Positions 1 through 5,398 of a stretch of DNA of 6,784 nucleotides are shown here, piece after piece. Position 1 is the first letter of the stretch. Each line of letters starts with the position of its first letter. Origin of the DNA: Nitrospiraceae bacterium UBA6905. Its GTDB lineage: Bacteria; Nitrospirota; Thermodesulfovibrionia; Thermodesulfovibrionales; UBA6898. Where the stretch lies: positions 1 to 6,784 of the forward strand of contig DKBH01000091.1 of assembly GCA_002451165.1 (NCBI GenBank), read 5' to 3'. A program made the position numbers and the translations under genes. The notes beneath the pieces were generated by a model. That model made no database searches and was not told the origin of the DNA. It was given only the letters and a program-made list of their open reading frames with translations.

Positions 1-1
1 C

Positions 2-85
2 CAGCATGACGAACTCGGCCCCGGTCTGCTTCGCAAGCTTGTCCGCCAGGCAGAAATTTCCATAGAAGAATTCAACAAACTTTAA
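2..85 (+). CDS. hicA: HicA-like mRNA interferase, C-terminal end only
   Basis: The first 27 codons on the plus strand are open and end in TAA at 83-85; the 5' part lies outside the window. The peptide starts QHDELGPGLLRKLV and ends IEEFNKL. The pattern H-x-E-L-x-x-G-L-L-R-x-L-x-R-Q-A-x-I-S-x-E-E-F is what I know as the C-terminus of HicA toxins, small double-stranded-RNA-binding-fold proteins of about 60-80 residues that cleave mRNA and are neutralised by HicB. The catalytic histidine of HicA lies upstream and cannot be seen. No HicB follows in the next 270 bases, so any antitoxin gene must precede it, outside the window. It faces the Rhs array tail to tail. The identification rests on 27 residues, so it is probable rather than certain. 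Confidence 0.66.
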   Translation, partial: QHDELGPGLLRKLVRQAEISIEEFNKL

Positions 86-357
86 GCCTTTCATCTCTGT
101 TCTTTTACTGTCTCCTTATAGTTTCTTTGCTATCTTCCCCATCCTAAACTGATTTTTTTAAATAAGTAGGATGTGTCCCTATTTATCCTTAATTTTCCCC
201 TCTCAATATATCAACCCTGATCATACTATCTCCTCTTCCATTCTCAACATTTAACGACATGGTTTACATTTTATCCTCTTAACTTTCTCTATATCCCTGG
301 TACAGCTTATATATTAAATACATAGAAAAGAGGTTGTCTCTTTCTCAGTTCTCTTAA
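86..357. other. AT-rich intergenic region, no gene seen
   Basis: This stretch separates two convergent genes: the HicA-like gene from the left and Imm1 from the right. It is clearly AT-rich and has no open frame with a plausible ribosome binding site on either strand. A 7-bp inverted repeat (CATCCTA at 140-146, TAGGATG at 167-173) encloses a T-rich loop, and an imperfect short hairpin at 324-345 lies just after the Imm1 stop. Either could help end convergent transcription, but neither has the strong GC stem plus U-run of a convincing intrinsic terminator. Confidence 0.6.
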
Positions 358-753
358 CTATTGGGCATCAACACCTGTCGACTCTCTTTCTGGTCCTTTC
401 GGCAATAATAATCGAATAACTATAAATGCAGCAAAGGTCAATAGATAACCAAGCTTTATGTATCCAGGTGAAAGCTGATAACTTGGTCTAATAAAAATAA
501 AAGTGGTAATAAACAAAAAAGCTACTACCAAATTGGATATAAGCCCTCTCTTTTGAGGTGGAATAGCACTAACAATAATACATGCACTGTTGATCGCAAG
601 AACTCCACCGCCAAACCAATTAGGCACATTCTTAAAAAACCACTTCGAATATTGTAATTCGTATACGAAGTTTGTAAGAGATATGAGACCACCTATTATC
701 AAATAAAAACTAATTGCTATCATAAGCAGGCCCGATCTATGATTGTTAATCAT
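358..753 (-). CDS. Imm1: four-helix membrane protein, candidate immunity to Rhs tip CT1
   Basis: A 131-residue protein I do not recognise by family. Hydrophobic segments near residues 9-27, 47-65, 71-89 and 97-117 predict four membrane spans, with a charged tail ending TGVDAQ. I chose the ATG at 753 because an AAGGGG ribosome binding site lies 9 nt upstream and overlaps the TAA stop of the toxin gene; the frame stays open up to 849, but that extension overlaps the toxin gene and has a non-membrane, unlikely N-terminus. The gene begins 13 nt after the CT1 stop, the usual place for the immunity gene of a polymorphic toxin, and the stop/ribosome-site overlap suggests translational coupling. Its base composition is much more AT-rich than the Rhs core. 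An integral membrane immunity protein suggests that CT1 damages or crosses the inner membrane. The immunity role is inferred from position only. Confidence 0.72.
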   Translation of the reverse strand: MINNHRSGLLMIAISFYLIIGGLISLTNFVYELQYSKWFFKNVPNWFGGGVLAINSACIIVSAIPPQKRGLISNLVVAFLFITTFIFIRPSYQLSPGYIKLGYLLTFAAFIVIRLLLPKGPERESTGVDAQ

Positions 754-766
754 TTTGTTCTGCCCC

Positions 767-1843
767 TTATTTGTCACAGTTAATTCTTTCTGAACATTTA
801 TGCATACATTCGCCAGTTTCGACTGCAAAAACCCCCCATCCCGCCACACCTAATAGTTCCCCTCCCACTTTAATCGAATGCTTTAAGAGGGGCACTTTAA
901 CCATGTTATAGTACATGCGTTGCGCTAATGATGGAGGCACATAAATCTGTCTGGCTACAGAACCAGCCATTTCATCGACAATGTATTCAGTTGTTTCCAT
1001 AATCATATGGCCACCCAGTGGCGCCGCATACACTGGCTTATCATATGAGCCAGTACCGCTTAAGCATTCCAACATACACGATGTAGCAGCACCAGAAACG
1101 CCTATAAAGGCAGCAACGTTATTACCTGCTGCATTCTGAGCCTGAGCTCGTTCCATGAGGGCTTCAGGTGTATAAGTGTCCGGATCCCACCAATCATCTT
1201 TCTCCAATCCAATTGGGTCTACCCAATTCGCCGCATTATTTCCCATCGCCCCATACAAATTCACCCCCCCAGCTTCTCCCAATGGATCCCTCGTCGTCCA
1301 TTTGCCTGAGCAAGAATCATAGAACCTGTAGCCGTAGTAATATTGGCCGGTGCCGGGCTGAACCTCTTTGGTCGAGAAGGTATAGGGTTGGTCGAGGGTT
1401 CCGGATTTTTTCATCAGCATTCCGAAAGGATCATAAGCATATGAGGCGACGACGGACTGTGTTGAATCAATGAGGGCGCTCACATTGCCCTTGCCGTCAT
1501 AGAGATAGCTGTAATCCTGCCCGCCCTGTTTGAGGTTCAGCAGACCGCCAATCCCTCCTTCGAGGTTCTTGCCCCAGGTGTATTCCCTTGTTATGGAATT
1601 GCTGCCGTCTCTCTCCTGTATCGGCAGGAAGCCCGAGCGGAGGTATTTCGTCGTGCTTCCATCCTTTATCACCTCAGCCAACAAACTGTTACCAGCATAG
1701 GAATACTGGAAGAGATGAGAAGTGCCGTCATTATATGCTGCCGTCTTCATCCTGTTTGCCGCATCATAGATCATAGCCAATTGATAGCCCTCAGGCGTAT
1801 ACCCCGTCGTCATATTGCTGGCAATGTCCAGACACTTAGTCAA
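767..1843 (-). CDS. Orphan Rhs core fragment with toxin tip CT1
   Basis: This frame encodes 358 residues. Residues 1-213 are the end of an Rhs/YD-repeat shell: YD motifs (IYDAANRMK, YSYLYDGKGNV, ASYAYDPFG), then the Rhs-associated core hallmark YYYGYRFYDSCSGKWTTRDP and the closing DPIGL, after which Rhs proteins are known to cut off their toxin tip. Residues 214-358 (bases 767-1204) are the tip. It is unlike the other two tips and has a C-x3-C pair at tip residues 43/47, a second at 133/137, another Cys at 143, and a hydrophobic stretch at about 111-128 that could enter a membrane. A full Rhs protein is usually well over 1,000 residues, so most of the shell is missing. The first codon is TTG with AAGG 6 nt upstream, overlapping the stop of the leader stub in another frame. 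It is either a silent cassette or a product made by translational restart. The toxin activity is unknown. Confidence 0.82.
   Translation of the reverse strand: MTKCLDIASNMTTGYTPEGYQLAMIYDAANRMKTAAYNDGTSHLFQYSYAGNSLLAEVIKDGSTTKYLRSGFLPIQERDGSNSITREYTWGKNLEGGIGGLLNLKQGGQDYSYLYDGKGNVSALIDSTQSVVASYAYDPFGMLMKKSGTLDQPYTFSTKEVQPGTGQYYYGYRFYDSCSGKWTTRDPLGEAGGVNLYGAMGNNAANWVDPIGLEKDDWWDPDTYTPEALMERAQAQNAAGNNVAAFIGVSGAATSCMLECLSGTGSYDKPVYAAPLGGHMIMETTEYIVDEMAGSVARQIYVPPSLAQRMYYNMVKVPLLKHSIKVGGELLGVAGWGVFAVETGECMHKCSERINCDK
1284..1818 (-). repeat. Rhs core direct repeat, copy 1 (535 bp)
   Basis: Aligns without gaps to 4811-5345, with roughly nine of ten bases identical by eye, and over its first 219 bp (1284-1502) to 6324-6542. 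The repeat runs from GGATCC in the RDPLG codons to CATATTGC at the GNMTT codons. It is long and similar enough to support homologous recombination between cassettes. Confidence 0.9.
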
Positions 1844-1991
1844 TGGCTACCTTAACTCCATTCGTCACCTGCCCGGCATTGTCGTAGTCGTAGGTGATGA
1901 CTTCGGCAGAGGCGATGGATGATGTGAAGGCAAGCAGTGCCAGAAATAATAGTGCAAAGAATAAACTTTGTAATCTTCTTGTAGTGTTCAC
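1836..1991 (-). pseudogene. Rhs leader stub 1 with Sec signal peptide, cut off from its core
   Basis: A 51-residue frame from GTG at 1991. It starts VNTTRRLQS, has a hydrophobic core (FFALLFLALLAF) and a cleavage-like site after SSIASA, then EVITYDYDNAGQVT, the first YD repeat of a secreted Rhs protein. I prefer this GTG to codons further upstream because GGAGGGG lies just before it and because the second stub at 6716 preserves the same site and start. After VT the sequence leaves the Rhs pattern, and translation stops at TAA (1836-1838), 8 nt inside the TTG-started core fragment, which is in a different frame. The most likely history is a large internal deletion of an rhs gene that joined leader to core out of frame. 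Transcription into it from upstream is interrupted by the insertion sequence. Confidence 0.72.
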
Positions 1992-2005
1992 TTCACCCCT
2001 CCTAT
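1861..2005 (-). repeat. Rhs leader direct repeat, copy 1 (145 bp)
   Basis: Matches 6586-6730 without gaps, from just upstream of the ribosome binding site through the signal peptide to the codons for QVT. Conservation includes the untranslated leader, so the unit copied was DNA around the gene start and not only the coding part. Confidence 0.85.
1995..2002 (-). promoter_or_regulatory. Strong ribosome binding site of leader stub 1
   Basis: On the minus strand the sequence reads GGAGGGGT with GTG about 6 nt after the GGAGG. It decides the GTG start of stub 1 and is conserved exactly before stub 3. Confidence 0.75.
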
Positions 2006-2027
2006 GTATCCTGCCAAATGTCAATAG

Positions 2028-2031
2028 TCAA
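2028..2031. repeat. Left target-site duplication of the insertion sequence (TCAA)
   Basis: TCAA directly precedes the left inverted repeat and recurs at 3621-3624 directly after the right one. The match fixes the element ends at 2032 and 3620. A 4-bp match alone could be chance, but it abuts exactly the ends of perfect inverted repeats. Confidence 0.7.
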
Positions 2032-2048
2032 CAGGCTGTTGAAAAACT
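2032..2048. repeat. Left terminal inverted repeat
   Basis: CAGGCTGTTGAAAAACT, the exact reverse complement of 3604-3620. The A at 2031 and T at 3621 extend the palindrome by one base but belong to the TCAA target duplication. Confidence 0.9.
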
Positions 2049-2068
2049 CTCTTTATGAAATTTTCTCA

Positions 2069-3541
2069 TTAGCTCGGCGTTATTCGCCAGTCTGAACTGA
2101 TGAGGGAAGCGGTCAGAGCCGGCTGCTCCTTTATTGCTGGAAGTCGCAGTTTGGCTGAAGCCGCTGCCCTTTCGGGAGCTTTTCTTAAGAGCATTTTAAC
2201 CATCCTCTTGATATTCTGAGCCGCCGCTGTCATCAAGACCTGTTCTCGAACAAAGCATCGCCTCCGAAACTTTGCCTGCCTCATCCCCATAAACTCCTTT
2301 GCTTCTCCGAAAAGCTCTTCGATCTTCTTTCGCATTCGTTGTGATATGCGGTATTCCTTTGTCCTGTTCAATTGCCTCGCTTTTTCTATTGATGTTTCAC
2401 GGATGTGGTACCCCACTGACCGCGCCTTGTCCTTAGTACACTGCTCTTTTTTCCCACAAACACTGCAATCTCCCGTGCTGGCCCTGTATACATGCTGCCT
2501 GCACCTCTTCTGTATCCCCCAATACCTCAGTTCTTTCCCCTCCGGACATATCATGATATCTCTGGTTTTGTCATATGCAAACATCTGTCGTGGATATATC
2601 CCCTTGTGGTTGTGCCTTTGATAATCGAAGATTGGAATGTGGGGTTGTATCTGTTCATTGATGACATTGTGGATGAATTCACCGGTCGCATATCCCTTGT
2701 CCGCCCCCAGACTCTCCGGCCGTATCCTGTACTGCCACTTTATACGGCGTATCTGCTGAATCGCGGTCTGCGCATCTGTTCGTAAGTCCGGGCCACCTAC
2801 ATCTGCCCCCAAGATTATTCTGCTCCTGTTGTCCATCACGTATGTCGCAGCATGGTGAAGGTTAGTGGCTGCCTGAAATGATTTTCGCGCAAGCCTGGCA
2901 TCAGGGTCTGTCCCTGAACGATGGGTTTTATTGCTGATCTTTTTGCCTTTATGAGGATAGCCCTCTCCAGGTTCCCATGGCTTGTCTTGTGTCTTTTCGT
3001 CAACGGGGTTGTCCTTCTCTATTGTCTCGATATATTCCCTGCTGTTCATGTCTATAACGATGGGGTGAAGGCTTTTGAATGAGGCATTGGCTTTTATGTA
3101 GGTGCTATCAACGGTCAGATGCTTGCCGGTCAGAAGCCCCTTGTCGATACACTGCTTGACGATTTCGTCAAAGATCTCCTGAAATAGGGAGCTCTCAGAG
3201 AACCGTTCGTGCCGGTTTTTTGAGAAAGTGGAATGATCAGGCACTTTGTCTTCAAGGTTCAGACCCACGAACCAGCGGTAGCCAATGTGCATCTTCACTT
3301 CTTCACATAACCGGCGTTCGGATGTAATTCCGTAAAGATATCCAATGAGCAGCATCCTCAGCAACGTTTCTGGATCAATGGATGGCCGCCCTGTATGGCT
3401 ATAAAGGTGTTTTACCTTCTCCCGTACAAAATCCAATCTGACGTGCCCCTCTACGAGCCGAAGAAGATGGTCCTCCGGGACCATATCCTCTATTTTCACA
3501 TAGTAGAACATCGGTTCGCCGCGCTTCCTCTCTCCTAACAA
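2069..3541 (-). CDS. IS1182-family DDE transposase
   Basis: The cut-and-paste transposase of the surrounding insertion sequence, 490 residues. From the N-terminus: the family segment MFYYVKIEDMVPEDHLLR (from about residue 11), a helical DNA-binding region, and a split DDE catalytic domain. Catalytic candidates are Asp about 145 in LTVDSTYIKANAS, Asp about 281 in LGADKGYATGEF, and Glu about 408 in the R-(3)-E-(6)-K signature IEELFGEAK. Between the second Asp and the Glu lies a Cys cluster (ICPEG, then CSVCGKKEQC) resembling the zinc-ribbon-like insert common in this family. I chose the TTG at 3541 because AAGGAGG lies 5 nt upstream; the frame is open to another TTG at 3580 that has no such site. 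There is no frameshift or internal stop. The C-terminal tail after QNIKRMVKML is Ala-rich. Confidence 0.9.
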   Translation of the reverse strand: MLGERKRGEPMFYYVKIEDMVPEDHLLRLVEGHVRLDFVREKVKHLYSHTGRPSIDPETLLRMLLIGYLYGITSERRLCEEVKMHIGYRWFVGLNLEDKVPDHSTFSKNRHERFSESSLFQEIFDEIVKQCIDKGLLTGKHLTVDSTYIKANASFKSLHPIVIDMNSREYIETIEKDNPVDEKTQDKPWEPGEGYPHKGKKISNKTHRSGTDPDARLARKSFQAATNLHHAATYVMDNRSRIILGADVGGPDLRTDAQTAIQQIRRIKWQYRIRPESLGADKGYATGEFIHNVINEQIQPHIPIFDYQRHNHKGIYPRQMFAYDKTRDIMICPEGKELRYWGIQKRCRQHVYRASTGDCSVCGKKEQCTKDKARSVGYHIRETSIEKARQLNRTKEYRISQRMRKKIEELFGEAKEFMGMRQAKFRRRCFVREQVLMTAAAQNIKRMVKMLLRKAPERAAASAKLRLPAIKEQPALTASLISSDWRITPS

Positions 3542-3603
3542 TGTGTCCTCCTTGTATTCAGGATGACATTTGTTATGCAATTCTTAAGCCCATTTGCATG
3601 GAT

Positions 3604-3620
3604 AGTTTTTCAACAGCCTG
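3604..3620. repeat. Right terminal inverted repeat
   Basis: AGTTTTTCAACAGCCTG, the exact reverse complement of 2032-2048, followed directly by the TCAA target duplication at 3621-3624. Confidence 0.9.
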
Positions 3621-3624
3621 TCAA
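3621..3624. repeat. Right target-site duplication (TCAA)
   Basis: Same tetranucleotide as 2028-2031, abutting the right end of the insertion sequence. Confidence 0.7.
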
Positions 3625-3664
3625 GTCTGACCCTATCTCGCCCTTCTGCTAATCTGCCTTTTCC

Positions 3665-3686
3665 CACCCCTCCTGCAACCTAATCG
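3665..3686 (-). repeat. Decayed scrap of Rhs leader upstream region behind Imm2
   Basis: On the minus strand this reads CGATTAGGTT, two bases, then AGGAGGGGTG. The same two blocks precede leader stub 3 (6746-6737 and 6728-6719), where the spacer is 8 bases. Here no GTGAAC start or signal peptide follows; the sequence becomes unrelated. It lies 6 bp after the Imm2 stop. It looks like the start of a former rhs leader lost by deletion. Two 10-bp blocks are short evidence, but they keep order and strand. Confidence 0.5.
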
Positions 3687-3691
3687 GGTCT

Positions 3692-4366
3692 TTACTGCCG
3701 CTCCGTATATTTCCAACTATAGAATGTTAATAAGAACAGCGCTATAAAACATAAAAAAAGTAGAGAATCTCGAAGCAATCTAAACATATAAATATATCCG
3801 ATTACTGCGGGGTCATAGTCTCCAATTATCTTCAACCGTGGATTCGCTTTTGCTAATAATTCATCTGGCGTCGTTACATTAACTTCGATAATCAGATCTT
3901 CTTTGGGAAACCGCTGCACACTGCCTAATAAATATTCCATACCCCTGTCATCCCAGCCGGCCCAAAGCTTTGTCGTCTTTGCCATTGGCTCATCGTTGGG
4001 CATAAAGTAATTTAGACTTAATCGCGGATATGTTAATTTATTTTCAGTAATAGCATAGGCATTGATCTTTATTTTTAATTTGAAATCCTTCTTCCAGTAT
4101 TCCTCCGTCTGTGAAACTTCAGGACGGTTAAATATCAAAAATAAGTTGGCAATTCCATTTTCATAACTCCATTGCCCCTCCTTTATTACAAACTTCACTA
4201 TGCCGGTCTTACTTAAGTCTATAGGCGGGCTTATTATGGCATCGCGCGCTATTCTTTGATGTCGTTCGAAATCAGACAAATAATAGGAGCGGCTGATAAC
4301 TAACGCCAAACCAAGAAGCGTCATCGAAAGTAAAATAAGGATTCTTTTTGTTGTTATTTTGCGCAT
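3692..4366 (-). CDS. Imm2: membrane-anchored protein, candidate immunity to Rhs tip CT2
   Basis: A 224-residue protein of no family I recognise. A short basic N-terminus (MRKITTKR) precedes a membrane span at about 9-25. A polar domain of about 170 residues follows (from RSYYLSDFERHQRI to IGDYDPAVIG), then a second span at about 200-217 and a short basic tail. The positive-inside rule puts both ends in the cytoplasm and the large domain in the periplasm. The ATG lies inside the last codons of the CT2 gene (13-bp overlap), with no clear ribosome binding site, so translation probably depends on reading of the toxin gene. Position directly behind the tip and AT-rich composition fit an immunity gene. 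A periplasm-facing immunity domain suggests that CT2 acts in the periplasm or at the inner membrane. The role is inferred, not shown. Confidence 0.75.
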   Translation of the reverse strand: MRKITTKRILILLSMTLLGLALVISRSYYLSDFERHQRIARDAIISPPIDLSKTGIVKFVIKEGQWSYENGIANLFLIFNRPEVSQTEEYWKKDFKLKIKINAYAITENKLTYPRLSLNYFMPNDEPMAKTTKLWAGWDDRGMEYLLGSVQRFPKEDLIIEVNVTTPDELLAKANPRLKIIGDYDPAVIGYIYMFRLLRDSLLFLCFIALFLLTFYSWKYTERQ

Positions 4367-5379
4367 TTTTTCATGCAGAAAGCCAAGGTGTCATCAGAAT
4401 ACTCCTGACAATCTGTTCCTCCTGTAAACAATAAATTCGGGCCAACATCCCATACGGGGCGTGGCTGCTGCCAAACACCTATTAAACAATCTCTAATACA
4501 ATCATTCTTATCATCAGATACTTTTTCACATGCCTTCGGATGGTGATAATCTTTATTTGGATCTGATGGCCTTCCACGAGTAAGAATTGGCCAATATGGT
4601 CCAGGATTATTGCTATCGCATTGTTCACTGCCATCCGGCAATGTAACACAATTATATTGATGGTAAAGAACTGGTGGATAATTTTCGCCTGGTTTTCCGC
4701 CTAAGGGTCTCTTGCAACTGTATACAGGTGCTAATCCCAGCGGATCAACCCAGTTCACCGCCGAATTGTTCATCGCTCGATAGACATTCAAATCGGCACT
4801 CTCACCCAACGGATCCCTCGTCGTCCATTTGCCGGAGCACGAATCGTAGAAGCGGTAGCCATAGTAATACTGGCCGGTGCCTGACTGAACCTCTTTTGTC
4901 GAAAAGGTATAGGGCTGGTCGAGGGTGCCGGACTGTTTCATCAACTTCCCGAAGGGGTCATAGGCGTATGAGGCGACAACTGCCTGTGCATTGTCGATTA
5001 GTGCACTCACATTTCCCTTGCCGTCATAAAGATAGCTGTAGTCCTGCCCGCCCTGTTTGAGGTTCAGCAAGCCGCCAATCCCGCCACCGAGGTTCTTGCC
5101 CCAGGTGTATTCCCTCGTTATTGAATTGCTCCCGTCTCTCTCCTGTATCGGCAGGAAGCCACTACGGAGATATTTCGTCGTGCTTCCATCCTTTATCACC
5201 TCAGCCAACAAACTGGTACCAGCATAGGAATACTGGAAGAGATGATCAGTGCCGTCATTATATGCTACCGTCTTCATCCTGTTCTGCGCATCATAGGTCA
5301 TGGTGAGGGCATAGCCCTCAGGGGTATACCCTGTGGTCATATTGCCGTCGTTCTTTCTCATTGTGTAATTTGTAGGCAC
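4354..5379 (-). CDS. Orphan Rhs core fragment with Cys-rich toxin tip CT2
   Basis: A 341-residue frame. Residues 1-12 from the GTG at 5379 (starting MPTNYTMRKN) are not Rhs-like. Rhs homology begins at GNMTTGYTPEGY and runs through the core hallmark YYYGYRFYDSCSGKWTTRDP to DPLGL at residue 216. Residues 217-341 (bases 4354-4731) form the tip: nine cysteines, including C-x3-C pairs at tip residues 78/82 (CIRDC) and 119/123 (CMKKC), the latter ending the protein. Many cysteines suggest a disulfide-stabilised toxin for an oxidising compartment, agreeing with the membrane-anchored Imm2 whose start it overlaps. There is no leader stub here; the frame begins 19 nt after the Imm3 stop and no ribosome binding site is visible before the GTG, so independent expression is doubtful. 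The biochemical activity of the tip is not recognisable. Confidence 0.82.
   Translation of the reverse strand: MPTNYTMRKNDGNMTTGYTPEGYALTMTYDAQNRMKTVAYNDGTDHLFQYSYAGTSLLAEVIKDGSTTKYLRSGFLPIQERDGSNSITREYTWGKNLGGGIGGLLNLKQGGQDYSYLYDGKGNVSALIDNAQAVVASYAYDPFGKLMKQSGTLDQPYTFSTKEVQSGTGQYYYGYRFYDSCSGKWTTRDPLGESADLNVYRAMNNSAVNWVDPLGLAPVYSCKRPLGGKPGENYPPVLYHQYNCVTLPDGSEQCDSNNPGPYWPILTRGRPSDPNKDYHHPKACEKVSDDKNDCIRDCLIGVWQQPRPVWDVGPNLLFTGGTDCQEYSDDTLAFCMKKCAK
4811..5345 (-). repeat. Rhs core direct repeat, copy 2 (535 bp)
   Basis: Ungapped partner of 1284-1818 with the same two ends. Recombination between copies 1 and 2 would remove the insertion sequence, Imm2 and leader stub 1, and place tip CT1 behind the upstream part of core 2. 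Confidence 0.9.
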
Positions 5380-5398
5380 AGTCGCTAATTGCTCAACA

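Larger units (their letters stand above)
2032..3620 (-). mobile_element. Complete IS1182-family insertion sequence, 1,589 bp
   Basis: The element is bounded by perfect 17-bp terminal inverted repeats (2032-2048 and 3604-3620) and flanked by a TCAA duplication. It carries a single intact transposase gene on the minus strand, the same orientation as the Rhs array. Its length is within the range known for the IS1182 family. It sits about 40 bp upstream of leader stub 1, between that stub and the leader scrap behind Imm2, so it separates cassette 1 from the other two. Intact ends and an open transposase suggest that it inserted recently and may still be mobile. Confidence 0.9.

Noticed and set aside
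324..345. Hairpin after Imm1 as an intrinsic terminator
   Set aside because: The stem is AT-rich and imperfect, with one bulge, and no U-run follows on either strand.
754..849. N-terminal extension of Imm1 upstream of 753
   Set aside because: It overlaps the last codons of CT1 in another frame, lacks a good ribosome site, and would put 32 polar residues before the first membrane span; the ATG at 753 has an AAGGGG site.
1168..1473. Plus-strand open frame over the Rhs core of cassette 1
   Set aside because: Antisense to the core codons; similar antisense frames occur over cores 2 and 3 (4674-5060, 6076-6273). The protein is low in complexity, rich in Ser, Pro and Arg, and has no ribosome site.
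1588..1776. Small plus-strand frame repeated at 5121-5306
   Set aside because: Its conservation between the two copies simply follows from the conserved Rhs core on the other strand.
1836..1843. Programmed ribosomal frameshift joining stub and core
   Set aside because: There is no slippery heptamer or downstream stem-loop, and the filler between leader and core does not encode YD-repeat residues in any frame, so a deletion scar explains it better.
2004..2031. Sigma-70 promoter for stub 1 (TTGACT, 17 bases, TACATA)
   Set aside because: The -10 box matches the consensus poorly and transcription would start inside the ribosome binding site. The TTGA of the -35 box belongs to the IS target duplication.
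2346..2785. Two overlapping plus-strand frames inside the insertion sequence
   Set aside because: Both are antisense to the intact transposase and resemble no known IS passenger gene.
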